In this document: positions 45,502 to 53,755 of the stretch, in pieces
Layout of the letters: the number at the start of each line of letters is the position of its first letter
How positions within the stretch are numbered: position 1 is the stretch's first letter
Origin: Phycisphaerales bacterium
GTDB lineage: Bacteria; Planctomycetota; Phycisphaerae; Phycisphaerales; UBA1924
DNA length: 64,000 nt
Assembly (NCBI GenBank): GCA_035627955.1
Contig: DASPKU010000015.1
Location: 1-64,000 of the forward strand
Direction: 5' to 3'
Position numbers and translations under genes: made by a program
Notes under the pieces: generated by a model
What the model was told of the DNA's origin: nothing
Seen by the model: only the letters and a program-made list of their open reading frames with translations
The model's database searches: none

Positions 45502-46203
45502 ATGTGCGGGCGGTTCCTGCTCATTACCCCAGCCAGGGTCGTCGCCGAGCTCTTCCGGGCCCACGCCGGGCTCACGGGCTCGCAGGACGCGATTCTCTTC
45601 CAGCCCCGCTACAACATCGCCCCCTCGCAACCGGTCCTGGTGGTCCGCAACACGAAGGATGGCACCGGGCGCGAGCTCGCCGGCATGCGCTGGGGCCTGG
45701 TCCCAAGCTGGGCCAAGGACGAGTCGATCGGCCTCAAGACCATCAACTGCCGCTCGGAGACCGCCCTCGAGAAGCCGATGTTCCGCTCGCTCTACGAGCG
45801 CCGCCGGTGCCTCGTCCCCGCCGACGGCTTCTACGAGTGGAAGGCCGTCCCCGGCCGACGCACGAAGCAGCCGATGCTGATCCAGGTGCGCGAGGCAGGC
45901 CAGCCGAAGACCTTTGCCATGGCCGCGCTGTGGGACCGCTGGCGCCCGCCCGAAGGTGAACCGATCGACTCGGTCACCATCCTCACCACCGCGGCCAACG
46001 AGCAGGTCGCGCCCGTGCACGACCGCATGCCGGTTATTCTGCCCGCGTCCGCGTGGGACGACTGGCTCGCCGCCCGCCAGCCCGCGCCCAGCGCCGTCGA
46101 GCTCTCGCTCACACCGGTCAGCACGCTCGTCAGCAATGTCCGCAACGACGGCCCGGACCTCGTCCGCCCGGTTGCCGTGGAAGAGCAAGGCGGCCTCTTC
46201 TAG
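45502..46203 (+). CDS. SRAP (YedK/HMCES) abasic-site DNA-protein crosslink protein
   Basis: 233 residues, opening MCGRFLLITP. Cys2 becomes N-terminal after Met removal and crosslinks to abasic sites in single-stranded DNA. The family motifs ARYN-like PRYNIAPSQPVLVV, GLVPSWAKD, INCRSETALEKPMF, RCLVPADGFYEW (catalytic Glu), and HDRMPVILP (His) are all present. It protects single-strand gaps from abasic-site damage. It is a lone plus-strand gene between two minus-strand units. Confidence 0.96.
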   Translation: MCGRFLLITPARVVAELFRAHAGLTGSQDAILFQPRYNIAPSQPVLVVRNTKDGTGRELAGMRWGLVPSWAKDESIGLKTINCRSETALEKPMFRSLYERRRCLVPADGFYEWKAVPGRRTKQPMLIQVREAGQPKTFAMAALWDRWRPPEGEPIDSVTILTTAANEQVAPVHDRMPVILPASAWDDWLAARQPAPSAVELSLTPVSTLVSNVRNDGPDLVRPVAVEEQGGLF

Positions 46204-46215
46204 CCATCAGGCTTG

Positions 46216-47943
46216 TCACGACTCCGGCGTGCTGTCGTCCTCGCCGTCATCCTCGACCACCACGGCCGTGCCGGCCAGCTGATCGCCCTTGTGCCGCCCA
46301 CCCGCGTCCAGCAGCCCGAACAGCGCCAGCGGCGGCAGCCCCCACTTCACCGCATTCCGCAGCAGCGACTTCCACACGAGCGGCGTTTTGGCCCCCCCGT
46401 CCTTCGCCTTACCCCCACCGGTGCCAGAGTGCATCTCCACCACCGCGCAACCGGTCACCATCTTGCCCAGTGAGCGCCCCAGCAGTGCCTCCAGCACGCC
46501 GCCGGTGACCACCAGCAGCCCCAGGGCAACGAACATCGCGTTCTGCGCCGGGCCGCTGTTCCACAGGCCCGAGCCGAGAAACTCGCCCACGGGAATGCCG
46601 ATGATCCGGCACGCGATCAGCACGCCGATGCACAGGTCAATCAGCGACGCCAGCATCCGCCGCCCGGGCTCCGCCAGCGACACCCCCGGCGGCAGGTGCA
46701 CCGAGTCCTTGGGCGTCGGCCGCCACAGGAACACCGCCACCAGCCCCGTCACGTACGCCAGCACCACGCCAACGAACCGGTAGTCCGAGCCGCTGATCGG
46801 ACTGCCCAGGCTGATGCCGCCGTCGTAGGCCACGCTTCCGGTGCGCGCCGAAACCTCCGTGATCCGCAGGCTCGGTGCGTCCTTGTTCGTCTTCGCCCGT
46901 GTGTGGCTGACCACGCCGACGCGCCCGACGCCGTCCATCGCCACCAGCGCGCAGTCCGCCGTCGCGCCCGCGAAGGCCGCGACCTCGCGCCACGCGACCG
47001 GCGCCGCCACCGGCTGCGTGAACACCCGCACCCGCCCGTTCGCGTTCACCACGCTCACCACGATGTGGTCCGCGCTCCCCACCACCTCCACCTGGTCCGT
47101 CGGCGCCGAATCCTGCACCGGAACCGACAGTTCTCTCTGCGTCCACGTAGCCGAGGGCGTGCCCCCCGCCGGCGATCCGCCGAAGTCTGCGAGGAACGTC
47201 GTCCCGTGCACGGGCTCATTCGCCTTCCGCGGCGGGATCACCATCAGCCCAAGCCCCGCCTCCGTCGCGAACAGCCGCCACGCCGCCCGTGACACCGGCT
47301 TGCTGTCCCGCACCTCGAAGTTCGCCCCCGCGAGCGATTGCGCCTCCGGCGGCACCGGCACGCTTACCCACCCCCCGCGCGTCAGCACCTGCAGCACGAG
47401 CGTCTTTGGGTCCTCACCCTTTCCCGAGAGTCCCTGCAGCAGGGCCGCGTAGCCCTGCGGAGAACCCGTGAACCCCAGCAGCACCCCGTCAGCCCTCAGC
47501 GAGGGCAGCGTCTCCAGCCGCGGGCCCGAGGCCGCCCGCCACACGCCTGGCTCTCCCTGCACCACCGTGAGCGCCAGCACCGGGCGCCCGTGCAGGTTGG
47601 TCACGCCCCCGCCCGCATCCGCAAACACCATCGCGAGCTGATCGCCGATCGCCCCCATCCCCGCCGGCATCGACGCCAGCGTGGTCGCCACCCGTGCCTC
47701 GCCTTCGGGCGCCCCGATCACCCGCCCCGACCGCTCCGACACCACACCCCGCGGCGGCAGGTGCAGGATGATGCTCCGCGTGCCCTCGGGCTCAGGAATC
47801 GCCAGCCACCCATGCGTCACGGGCACGCCCGCGTTCACCGGCGCTTCCGACAACGAGCCCGCGCCCACGATGCCCGATGCCCGCGCAGCAAGCAGCGCGA
47901 ATACCACCACACACACAATCACGCGGGCAGTGAACGGCGTCAA
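46216..47943 (-). CDS. RDD-family membrane protein with a large N-terminal extracytoplasmic domain
   Basis: 575 residues. A signal peptide (about 5-24) precedes about 370 residues of beta-rich sequence that looks propeller-like (repeating 'VxVxxxxxxGRVGVVSH' strands), then a membrane segment near 395-415. The C-terminal RDD domain has RRMLASLIDLCIGVLIACRI, LEALLGRSLGKMVTGCAVVE and LLRNAVKWGLPPLALFGLLD. RDD domains occur in transporters and envelope proteins; the substrate is unknown. Its start overlaps the stop of the upstream lipoprotein gene by 4 nt, suggesting joint function. Confidence 0.75.
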   Translation of the reverse strand: MTPFTARVIVCVVVFALLAARASGIVGAGSLSEAPVNAGVPVTHGWLAIPEPEGTRSIILHLPPRGVVSERSGRVIGAPEGEARVATTLASMPAGMGAIGDQLAMVFADAGGGVTNLHGRPVLALTVVQGEPGVWRAASGPRLETLPSLRADGVLLGFTGSPQGYAALLQGLSGKGEDPKTLVLQVLTRGGWVSVPVPPEAQSLAGANFEVRDSKPVSRAAWRLFATEAGLGLMVIPPRKANEPVHGTTFLADFGGSPAGGTPSATWTQRELSVPVQDSAPTDQVEVVGSADHIVVSVVNANGRVRVFTQPVAAPVAWREVAAFAGATADCALVAMDGVGRVGVVSHTRAKTNKDAPSLRITEVSARTGSVAYDGGISLGSPISGSDYRFVGVVLAYVTGLVAVFLWRPTPKDSVHLPPGVSLAEPGRRMLASLIDLCIGVLIACRIIGIPVGEFLGSGLWNSGPAQNAMFVALGLLVVTGGVLEALLGRSLGKMVTGCAVVEMHSGTGGGKAKDGGAKTPLVWKSLLRNAVKWGLPPLALFGLLDAGGRHKGDQLAGTAVVVEDDGEDDSTPES

Positions 47944-48920
47944 CGCTTCTCAGCTCCGGGGGTCGGCGTCAGAACCCCCGCGCTGGGCCGCTCGCCGGCC
48001 GCGGGCGCGGGGTCCTGATTCTGTGCCCGCGCCTGATCGATGTCGACCACATTTCGGATATTGAAGTTCTGCAGCACCGCCTGCAGGTTAAACACCTGCA
48101 CCCGCAGCTCCTGCCCGGGGTTTCTCGGCTCGTACACCGACACCGTCACCGTCGCCTTCTGCACCGGCAGCGACAGGTCGATCCGCTTGGTCACCTGCGG
48201 CCGAACCGTCGTGTTCCCCACCACTTCCACAGGCTGGAAGTCCGTGTGCACGCACGACACCACCGTGCTCCCTTGCCCATCGAGCAGCTCGATGCGAATC
48301 GGGGCGAATGTCTCGGGGTGCAGCGAGAACCGCCGCTCTCCCCACCGCCCCGGCAGCGTGACCACCAGCGCCCGCCCGTTCGCCGACCACGCGAGCCTCG
48401 CCTGATGGGCCTCGTCACTCCCGGGCTGCGGCAGCGGCTTGATCGCCAGCACCTCGATCAGGTCCATCGGATGCACCGGAATCCCGAAGTCGTTCACCGC
48501 CTCTGGCGTTGCCTTCGCGTGCGCCCCCACCATCGCCACCTTGGGGTCCTGCGTCAGGTCAATCCACCAGTACTGCTGCTCGTTGCTCCCGAGGTAGAAC
48601 ACCGGCTTGCCGACCTTGTCCACCCGCAGCGACACGCTCGCAGGCAGCATCACCTTCAGGTTCCCTTCCACCTGATTGCTGATCTGCTCGCCCTTCTGGT
48701 TCACCGCTGTAACGTTGAGCGCCACCAGCGCCTCCAGCCGCTCCAGGTGTGTCACCCGCCGGTTGTACCCGTTCGCCACCGCGTCGTAGGCCGGCAGTGC
48801 CCCGCGCTGGATGACCGAGCCCTCGTCCGCCGGCTTCGGTTGAGCACCTCCGCGGCATCCCACGTTCAGGGACACGACCCCGCAGAGGCACAGAACGCCC
48901 AGGCACGCGCGTGTGTTCAT
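47940..48920 (-). CDS. Lipoprotein of unknown function
   Basis: 326 residues from the ATG at 48920. The lipoprotein signal MNTRACLGVLCLCGVVSLNV ends in a lipobox Cys (NVGC). The mature part is beta-rich and resembles LolA/LolB-like or DUF4292-type outer-membrane lipoprotein folds in layout: VTHLERLEALVALNVTAVNQ, then KVMLPASVSLRVDKVGKPVF. The resemblance is loose and not secure. It sits in a minus-strand operon with an RDD membrane protein downstream (4-nt overlap). Confidence 0.7.
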   Translation of the reverse strand: MNTRACLGVLCLCGVVSLNVGCRGGAQPKPADEGSVIQRGALPAYDAVANGYNRRVTHLERLEALVALNVTAVNQKGEQISNQVEGNLKVMLPASVSLRVDKVGKPVFYLGSNEQQYWWIDLTQDPKVAMVGAHAKATPEAVNDFGIPVHPMDLIEVLAIKPLPQPGSDEAHQARLAWSANGRALVVTLPGRWGERRFSLHPETFAPIRIELLDGQGSTVVSCVHTDFQPVEVVGNTTVRPQVTKRIDLSLPVQKATVTVSVYEPRNPGQELRVQVFNLQAVLQNFNIRNVVDIDQARAQNQDPAPAAGERPSAGVLTPTPGAEKR

Positions 48921-48924
48921 GACT

Positions 48925-49488
48925 TCATCCCTGCGTCGGTGCGCTCTTGCCGTTCTTCGCGGGCGTGGGCGCATCGGTCGCCACCACCTGCCCCAGCTGC
49001 TCGATCGCGTCGGCGATCGCCTGCTCGTCCAGCCCCGGGTCGGTCACCGCGATCGGCTCGCGGGCCGTGTCGCCGCTGCCCCGCGGCAGCACGCTCATGA
49101 CACCCGGCTTCGTCCCCACCACCCGCAGCACGCGCCGGCGGATCAGCAGCAGGGACAGGATGTAGCGGAACGTCACCTGCTTCGGTTCAGTCGCCCCGCC
49201 CAGTTCCTCGAAGAGGTCCAGCAGCTCCGGATCGCCCAGCAGCGGCTGCTTCTTGGCCTCCTGCGCCTGGTAGGTCCCACGCCAGAACCCGAACATCCGC
49301 AGAGGCGGCTGCGGGCGTGCCCCGCCATCCCACTGAGCCGCTCCGTAGTCCAGCCGCTCCAGCCCCGCCTGGCCGTCCCGCTCGACCAGCACAGCCACGT
49401 ACGGGTCGCCTTCCTTAAACATCGCCCCGGTCGCTGCACACTGCCCGGTCGAACGGGCCACGGGGTACGGAGAGCTCACAATCGCCAT
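48925..49488 (-). CDS. Conserved-looking hypothetical protein
   Basis: 187 residues from the ATG at 49488. I do not recognise a domain. The N-terminus has GQCAATGAMFKEGDPYVAVL, which looks like a small zinc- or redox-Cys motif, with VERDGQAGLERLDYGAAQWD after it. A helical middle includes LLDLFEELGG and an Arg-rich stretch (LSLLLIRRRVLRVVG). The acidic C-terminus ends in a Lys/Pro-rich tail. It ends 5 nt before the lipoprotein start, so it is co-transcribed. Cytoplasmic location is likely. Confidence 0.65.
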   Translation of the reverse strand: MAIVSSPYPVARSTGQCAATGAMFKEGDPYVAVLVERDGQAGLERLDYGAAQWDGGARPQPPLRMFGFWRGTYQAQEAKKQPLLGDPELLDLFEELGGATEPKQVTFRYILSLLLIRRRVLRVVGTKPGVMSVLPRGSGDTAREPIAVTDPGLDEQAIADAIEQLGQVVATDAPTPAKNGKSAPTQG

Positions 49489-49516
49489 AGACCCGCAGTG
49501 TAGTGGCAAGATCTCT

Positions 49517-49768
49517 TCACGAAACGCAGCTCACCTCGAACTGCCGCTGCTCCGTCCCACCCGGCCCCACCACGAACCGCACGTCCTTCCCGCACTTGGG
49601 GCACCGCGCCAGGTACCGCTGACCGTCCGCCGAGCGGTACACCCGCAGGTACGCGTTCGCGCAGCGGAACATCACCTGAAGGAACGGCCGTCCACGCGGC
49701 CTGGCCGCCTCACTCGACTCGGTGATGTCAAAACTTCCTGACGGCGTGAGCGGCACTTCAGCATCCAT
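49517..49768 (-). CDS. Small zinc-ribbon-like protein
   Basis: 83 residues from the ATG at 49768 (AGGT 8 nt upstream); the frame is open further upstream, but that extension lacks coding character. Residues 34-58 hold FRCANAYLRVYRSADGQ and YLARCPKCGKDVRF, with Cys spacing like a zinc ribbon (one Cys, then CxxC), and a final Cys in FEVSCVS. Role unknown. It is the first gene of the four-gene minus operon that ends with the RDD protein. Confidence 0.65.
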   Translation of the reverse strand: MDAEVPLTPSGSFDITESSEAARPRGRPFLQVMFRCANAYLRVYRSADGQRYLARCPKCGKDVRFVVGPGGTEQRQFEVSCVS

Positions 49769-50058
49769 CGGTGTACCTATCGACAAGTTCAGTGGTACCA
49801 GCGGAGTACGCGCGTGGATCTGTGCACACGTCCGAGAAGCCCGAACATCCGTCAGGGGTGGTTGCCGCGCATGCTTGTCCACACTAAACTTGGCCGCTCG
49901 TCAGATTCGGCTGTTTCTGCCGATACCACCGAGTGGCCCTTGTGCGCGGGTGTGTTGACGAACCGTTCACAGGTTGCCTGCAGTCGTGAGACCCCCGCAC
50001 GGGCGGGGTGCATCCCCCGACGGCGACCGACCTTGCTCCGCTCCGGAACGCCTGACTG

Positions 50059-51009
50059 ATGTCTGCCCTCAGGACCCTTGCCCCGCTCACGATCCTCGCC
50101 GATCCACCGGCGCCGCCCACGGCCATCGGTCTCATCGCCGGCGGTGGCGGCCTGCCGATCCTGATCGCCCGCAGCCTGCGGGCCGCGGGGCACCCGGTTC
50201 ACGGACTTGGCCTCGCCAACCAGTTCGACCCGACGCTCCCGCAGCTGTGCTCCTCCTTCCGCGAAGTCGGTCTGCTCCGGGTCGGCTCCTGGGGCCGAAT
50301 CCTGTCCCGCCTGGGCGTGCACCACGCCATCATGGTCGGCAAGGTCGACAAGGCCAAGCTGATGCACGACCCGTGGCGCATTTTCCGGAACATTCCGGAC
50401 CTTGCCACCATGGGCGTGTGGTACCGCCGGCTGCGGAAGGACCGCCGATCCCACGCCGTGCTCACCGCCGTTGCGGATGAGCTCGACCGCTGCGGCGTCA
50501 CGCTGCTGGACTCCACCGCGCCCATCCCCGCCGAGATGGCCCACGCGGGCGTGATGACCCGCCGTCAGCCCACACCCGAGCAGCGGGCCGACATCGAGTT
50601 CGTGTGGCCGCTGCTGGCCCAGACGCTGCGGCTGGACATCGGCCAGGCGATCGCGGTGCGCGAGCGCGATGTGATCGCCGTGGAAGCCGTGGAAGGCACC
50701 GACCGCATGATCGAGCGCGTGGGCAAGCTCTGCCGCGCCAGGGGCTGGACGCTGGTGAAGGGCGCCCGCGCCGGGCACGACCGGCGCGCCGACGTGCCCA
50801 CAGTCGGCATCAACACGATCCGGAACCTGCACGCCAACGGCGGCGGCTGCCTGGCTCTCGCCGCGACCGACGTCATCATGCTCGACAAGGACGAGATGAT
50901 CGATCTCGCCGACAAGCTCGGTGTCGCGATCGTCGGTGTCCCGGCCGCGCAGGGCATCGGCATCACCCGCCCCGTGGACGAAGACATCGCGGCGTACATC
51001 GGCGCGTGA
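50059..51009 (+). CDS. lpxI: LpxI, UDP-2,3-diacylglucosamine pyrophosphatase
   Basis: 316 residues. LIAGGGGLPILIARSLRAAG near residue 25 opens the LpxI fold. HHAIMVGKVDKAKLM, the middle LLDSTAPIPAEMAHAGV, and the C-terminal domain VIAVEAVEGTDRMIERVG, TLVKGARAGHDRRADVPTVG, ending GIGITRPVDED, follow. LpxI hydrolyses UDP-2,3-diacylglucosamine to lipid X in lipid A synthesis, replacing LpxH. Its presence implies an LPS-type outer membrane. It is divergent from the zinc-ribbon operon and precedes the TlyA-like gene by 63 nt. Confidence 0.93.
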   Translation: MSALRTLAPLTILADPPAPPTAIGLIAGGGGLPILIARSLRAAGHPVHGLGLANQFDPTLPQLCSSFREVGLLRVGSWGRILSRLGVHHAIMVGKVDKAKLMHDPWRIFRNIPDLATMGVWYRRLRKDRRSHAVLTAVADELDRCGVTLLDSTAPIPAEMAHAGVMTRRQPTPEQRADIEFVWPLLAQTLRLDIGQAIAVRERDVIAVEAVEGTDRMIERVGKLCRARGWTLVKGARAGHDRRADVPTVGINTIRNLHANGGGCLALAATDVIMLDKDEMIDLADKLGVAIVGVPAAQGIGITRPVDEDIAAYIGA

Positions 51010-51072
51010 CACGACGCCGGGACTGAGCCGCTCTGGGCGAAGTCCCGGGTTGGCAGTTGCCCGCGCGTCATC

Positions 51073-51750
51073 ATGTCCAAGGACCCCACCAACCCCTACG
51101 TCAGCCGCGGCGGCCTCAAACTCCGCCACGCCCTCGACGAGTTCAAAATCGACGTCACTGGCCTCACCTGCGCCGACCTGGGCGCCAGCACCGGCGGCTT
51201 CACCGACTGCCTCCTGCAAGCCGGTGCCGCCAAGGTCTACTCCGTCGATACCGCCTACGGCGAGTTCGCCTGGAAGCTCCGCAACGACCCGCGCGTCGTG
51301 CTGATGGAGCGCACCAACGCCCTGCACGCCGGGCCGCCGGCCGGTGGCGTCGACCTCGTCGTCGTGGACCTCGGCTGGACCCCCCAGCGGCTCCTCGTGC
51401 CCGCGGCATTGAAGTGGCTGCGCACCTTCCCGAGTGCCATGGCGACGTCTTCGTCGCTATGGAGAGACACTGGCGCTCCACCGCCCTCGCATAGCCACGA
51501 AGACGTGGCCATGGCACGAAAAGGCCGGATCATCTCCCTCATCAAACCCCACTACGAGGCCCCCGACCTCACCAAGGGCGCGCCCAAGGGCATCCTCACC
51601 GACGAGCAGTGTGAGTCGATCACGCAGCGCGTGGTCGCGGAACTGCCGTCGATGGGCGTGCGTGTTGCGGGCCTGACCCGGTCACCCGTCCTCGGCGGCA
51701 GCAAGGGCAAGGGCAACGCCGAGTGGCTGGTGGTGCTGGAGCCATCCTAA
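51073..51750 (+). CDS. TlyA/FtsJ-like rRNA methyltransferase with internal palindromic insertion
   Basis: 225 residues. NPYVSRGGLKLRHALDEF and the SAM-binding motif CADLGASTGGFTDCLLQAGA, then VDLVVVDLGWTPQRL and GRIISLIKPHYEAPD, match the methyltransferase domain of TlyA, which 2'-O-methylates rRNA. The N-terminal S4 RNA-binding domain of standard TlyA (about 60 residues) is absent. Between AALKWLR and GRIISLIKPHYE there are 33 extra residues encoded by an inverted repeat; relatives have about two residues there. The frame is kept, so the gene may still be active, with a loop added next to a core strand. Confidence 0.82.
   Translation: MSKDPTNPYVSRGGLKLRHALDEFKIDVTGLTCADLGASTGGFTDCLLQAGAAKVYSVDTAYGEFAWKLRNDPRVVLMERTNALHAGPPAGGVDLVVVDLGWTPQRLLVPAALKWLRTFPSAMATSSSLWRDTGAPPPSHSHEDVAMARKGRIISLIKPHYEAPDLTKGAPKGILTDEQCESITQRVVAELPSMGVRVAGLTRSPVLGGSKGKGNAEWLVVLEPS
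51434..51517. repeat. Palindromic insertion inside the tlyA-like gene
   Basis: The left arm at 51434-51461 (GTGCCATGGCGACGTCTTCG onward) and the right arm at 51490-51517 are reverse complements at 26 of 28 positions, around a 28-nt loop. The two mismatches sit at symmetrical places. The element lies in a coding region and keeps the reading frame. Confidence 0.88.
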
Positions 51751-51840
51751 AAAGCCGATCGCGCAAGCGATCGATCTTGATGTCTTTCTCGTCCTCTCAA
51801 CGAAACCAAGGCACTCGATCGCTCGCGCGATCGGCTCTTT
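51751..51840. repeat. Palindrome between the convergent tlyA-like and obg genes
   Basis: The left arm at 51751-51775 (AAAGCCGATCGCGCAAGCGA onward) and the right arm at 51813-51840 pair through AGCCGATCGCGC and AGCGATCGA, with a single central mismatch. Repeated GCGATCGC-like words occur within each arm. It fills the whole spacer and reaches the obg stop; it may serve as a two-way terminator or be a mobile repeat. Confidence 0.8.
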
Positions 51841-52891
51841 ACGTCGCCTTCGCCTCGCCCTCTTTCCACCCCTCGACCTTGAAGTCGCTCGGGTGGAGCA
51901 TCGCCCACAGCCGCTCCAGCAGGGGCTTGAGACCGTCGCGCGAGGCCGCGGAGATGATCATCACCTCGCGGTCGGGCCGCAGGTTCAGCTCCCGCGAGAC
52001 CTCCTTGAGCGCCTCCTCGGCCTCCTCGGGCAGCACCAGGTCCGCCTTGTTGAGCGCCACCAGCTCGGGCTTCTCGGAGAGCGCCTCGGAGTACTGCCGC
52101 AGCTCCTCGCGGATCAGCTTGTAGTTCTGCACCGGCGTGGTGCCGTCCAGCGGCGCCACGTCCAGAAGGTGCACGATCACCCGCGTCCGCTCGATGTGCC
52201 GCAGGAAGTCGTGCCCCAGCCCCGCGCCCTGCGAGGCGCCCTCGATCAGCCCGGGGATGTCCGCCAGCACGATGCGTCGCGTGGCGTCGATGGGCGCGAC
52301 GCCCAGCTGCGGCGAGAGGGTCGTGAACGGGTAGTTGGCGATCTTGGGTGTGGCCGCGGAGACCGCCGCCAGCAGCGTGCTCTTGCCGGCATTTGGCAGC
52401 CCCACGATCCCCACCTCGGCGATCAGCTTGAGCTCCAGCCGCAGCTTGAACTCCTGCCCCGGCTCGCCCGCGTCGGCGTGCTTGGGCGTCTGGTACGTTG
52501 AGGTCTTGAAGTGCTCGTTGCCCCAGCCGCCCTTGCCGCCCTTGGCGATGACCACCGAGTCGCCCGGCTTGAGGTCGTGCATCAGCTCGCCAGTCTCGGC
52601 GTTGAAAATCAGTGTGCCCGGGGGGAGCCGCATGACCAGGTCCGCGCCGTTCGCCCCCGTGCACTGCTTCCGCCCACCCGGCTCGCCGTCCTTGGCCGCC
52701 CACAGCTTCTGGTCGCGGAAGTCGTAAAGCGTGGACATGCCGGAGTCGGCCTGGATGACGACGTTGCCGCCGTCACCCCCGTTCCCGCCGTTGGGCCCAC
52801 CCTTGGCCTCGAACATCTCGCGGCGGAATGACACCGCCCCATTGCCCCCGGCACCAGCACGAACACGGATATTGGCTTGATCGACGAACAC
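51839..52891 (-). CDS. obg: Obg (CgtA) GTPase
   Basis: 350 residues. The glycine-rich Obg domain (1-158) opens FVDQANIRVRAGAGGNGAVS with GGPNGGNGGDGGNV. The G domain has P-loop GLPNAGKST near 165, G3 DIPGLIEGAS, G4 NKAD and G5 ISAAS. Obg binds the large ribosomal subunit and links growth to ribosome assembly and stress. There is no C-terminal Obg_C extension. It sits after the Tad pilus locus but is separated from it by a terminator hairpin. Confidence 0.97.
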   Translation of the reverse strand: MFVDQANIRVRAGAGGNGAVSFRREMFEAKGGPNGGNGGDGGNVVIQADSGMSTLYDFRDQKLWAAKDGEPGGRKQCTGANGADLVMRLPPGTLIFNAETGELMHDLKPGDSVVIAKGGKGGWGNEHFKTSTYQTPKHADAGEPGQEFKLRLELKLIAEVGIVGLPNAGKSTLLAAVSAATPKIANYPFTTLSPQLGVAPIDATRRIVLADIPGLIEGASQGAGLGHDFLRHIERTRVIVHLLDVAPLDGTTPVQNYKLIREELRQYSEALSEKPELVALNKADLVLPEEAEEALKEVSRELNLRPDREVMIISAASRDGLKPLLERLWAMLHPSDFKVEGWKEGEAKAT

Positions 52892-52937
52892 GGGGGAGGG
52901 TAGGAGCGGGTGCGGGCTGACGCGGCCAGAACATGAA

Positions 52938-52962
52938 AAGACCCCTGCCGGGCAGGGGTCTT
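52938..52962 (-). terminator. Intrinsic terminator after the Tad-locus TPR lipoprotein gene
   Basis: A near-perfect hairpin on the minus strand, AAGACCCCTGCC / GGCAGGGGTCTT, is followed by TTTTC. It lies 28 nt past the TPR gene stop and before obg, so it should end Tad-operon transcription. Confidence 0.85.
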
Positions 52963-52990
52963 ACTCGTACTGATGGAGGTTCTCGGCTGC

Positions 52991-53755
52991 TCAGGCCTTC
53001 GGGGCCGCCGCTTTGCTCGTCGTGGGCTTGGACTCGGGCGCCGCGGCGGGCGTCGCTGGTGTGGTAGACGGGGCGGGGCTCTTCACCGCCGTGCCCGTGG
53101 GCGCCGGGTGTGCCTGCGAGCCGCGGTGACGCGCGACCTCCTCCAGACGGGCAACCTCGGCGAAGTACGAATCGGCCTTGGCCTTATCGCCGCGGGACTC
53201 CGCCAACACTCCCACGTTGTAGTTGGCATCCACCGGGGGCATCACCTGCTGGTAGAGTGCCAGCGACTCTTCGTACCTGCCCATGCGGCCCAACGCCGCG
53301 GCCATGTTCGCTCGGTACCGCACGTTGCCCGGGGCGAGCGTCGCCGCCTTGGTGAAGTGCTTGAGCGCGCCTTCGTAGTCGCTCTTCATCATCGCGCAGA
53401 TGCCCAGGTTATTGATCAGCACCGGGTCATCGCCGACCGTCTTGAGGCCGGTGTTCAGGATCGCCACCGCCTCGCCGTTGCGGTTGGCCCGCATATGGCA
53501 CTCGGCCAGTTCGCAGTACGCCGGCGAGAAGTCCGGGTAGTCGCGGTTGATCCGCTTGAGCGTCCAGATCGCCTCCTCGTCACGCCCCTGGTGGACCATG
53601 AGCCGGGCGGCGTTGTACAGGGTCTGCGGCGTCGGGGCCCGGTCCGCCCCGCTCTGGAACTGCGCGTCGGCATCGCGGGCGGAGGCCCCGCCGGTACACC
53701 CGACCAGCAGCAGAGCGGCCCCGGTCAGGATAGCGGTGAGTACGGATCGGTTCAT
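52991..53755 (-). CDS. TPR lipoprotein, TadD-like
   Basis: 254 residues. The lipoprotein signal MNRSVLTAILTGAALLLVGC ends in a lipobox Cys at residue 20. Four or five TPR units follow (about 45-210), for example ALKHFTKAATLAPGNVRYRA and SLALYQQVMPPVDANYNVGV. The C-terminal tail is Ala/Pro/Thr/Lys-rich. TadD is the TPR lipoprotein pilotin of Tad pili, and this gene closes the tad operon, overlapping the upstream lipoprotein gene by 4 nt. The assignment is by type and place. Confidence 0.78.
   Translation of the reverse strand: MNRSVLTAILTGAALLLVGCTGGASARDADAQFQSGADRAPTPQTLYNAARLMVHQGRDEEAIWTLKRINRDYPDFSPAYCELAECHMRANRNGEAVAILNTGLKTVGDDPVLINNLGICAMMKSDYEGALKHFTKAATLAPGNVRYRANMAAALGRMGRYEESLALYQQVMPPVDANYNVGVLAESRGDKAKADSYFAEVARLEEVARHRGSQAHPAPTGTAVKSPAPSTTPATPAAAPESKPTTSKAAAPKA

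Noticed and set aside
49769-50058. TTGACG near 49960 considered as a promoter for lpxI
   Set aside because: A -35-like box is present, but no acceptable -10 box lies at 16-18 nt.
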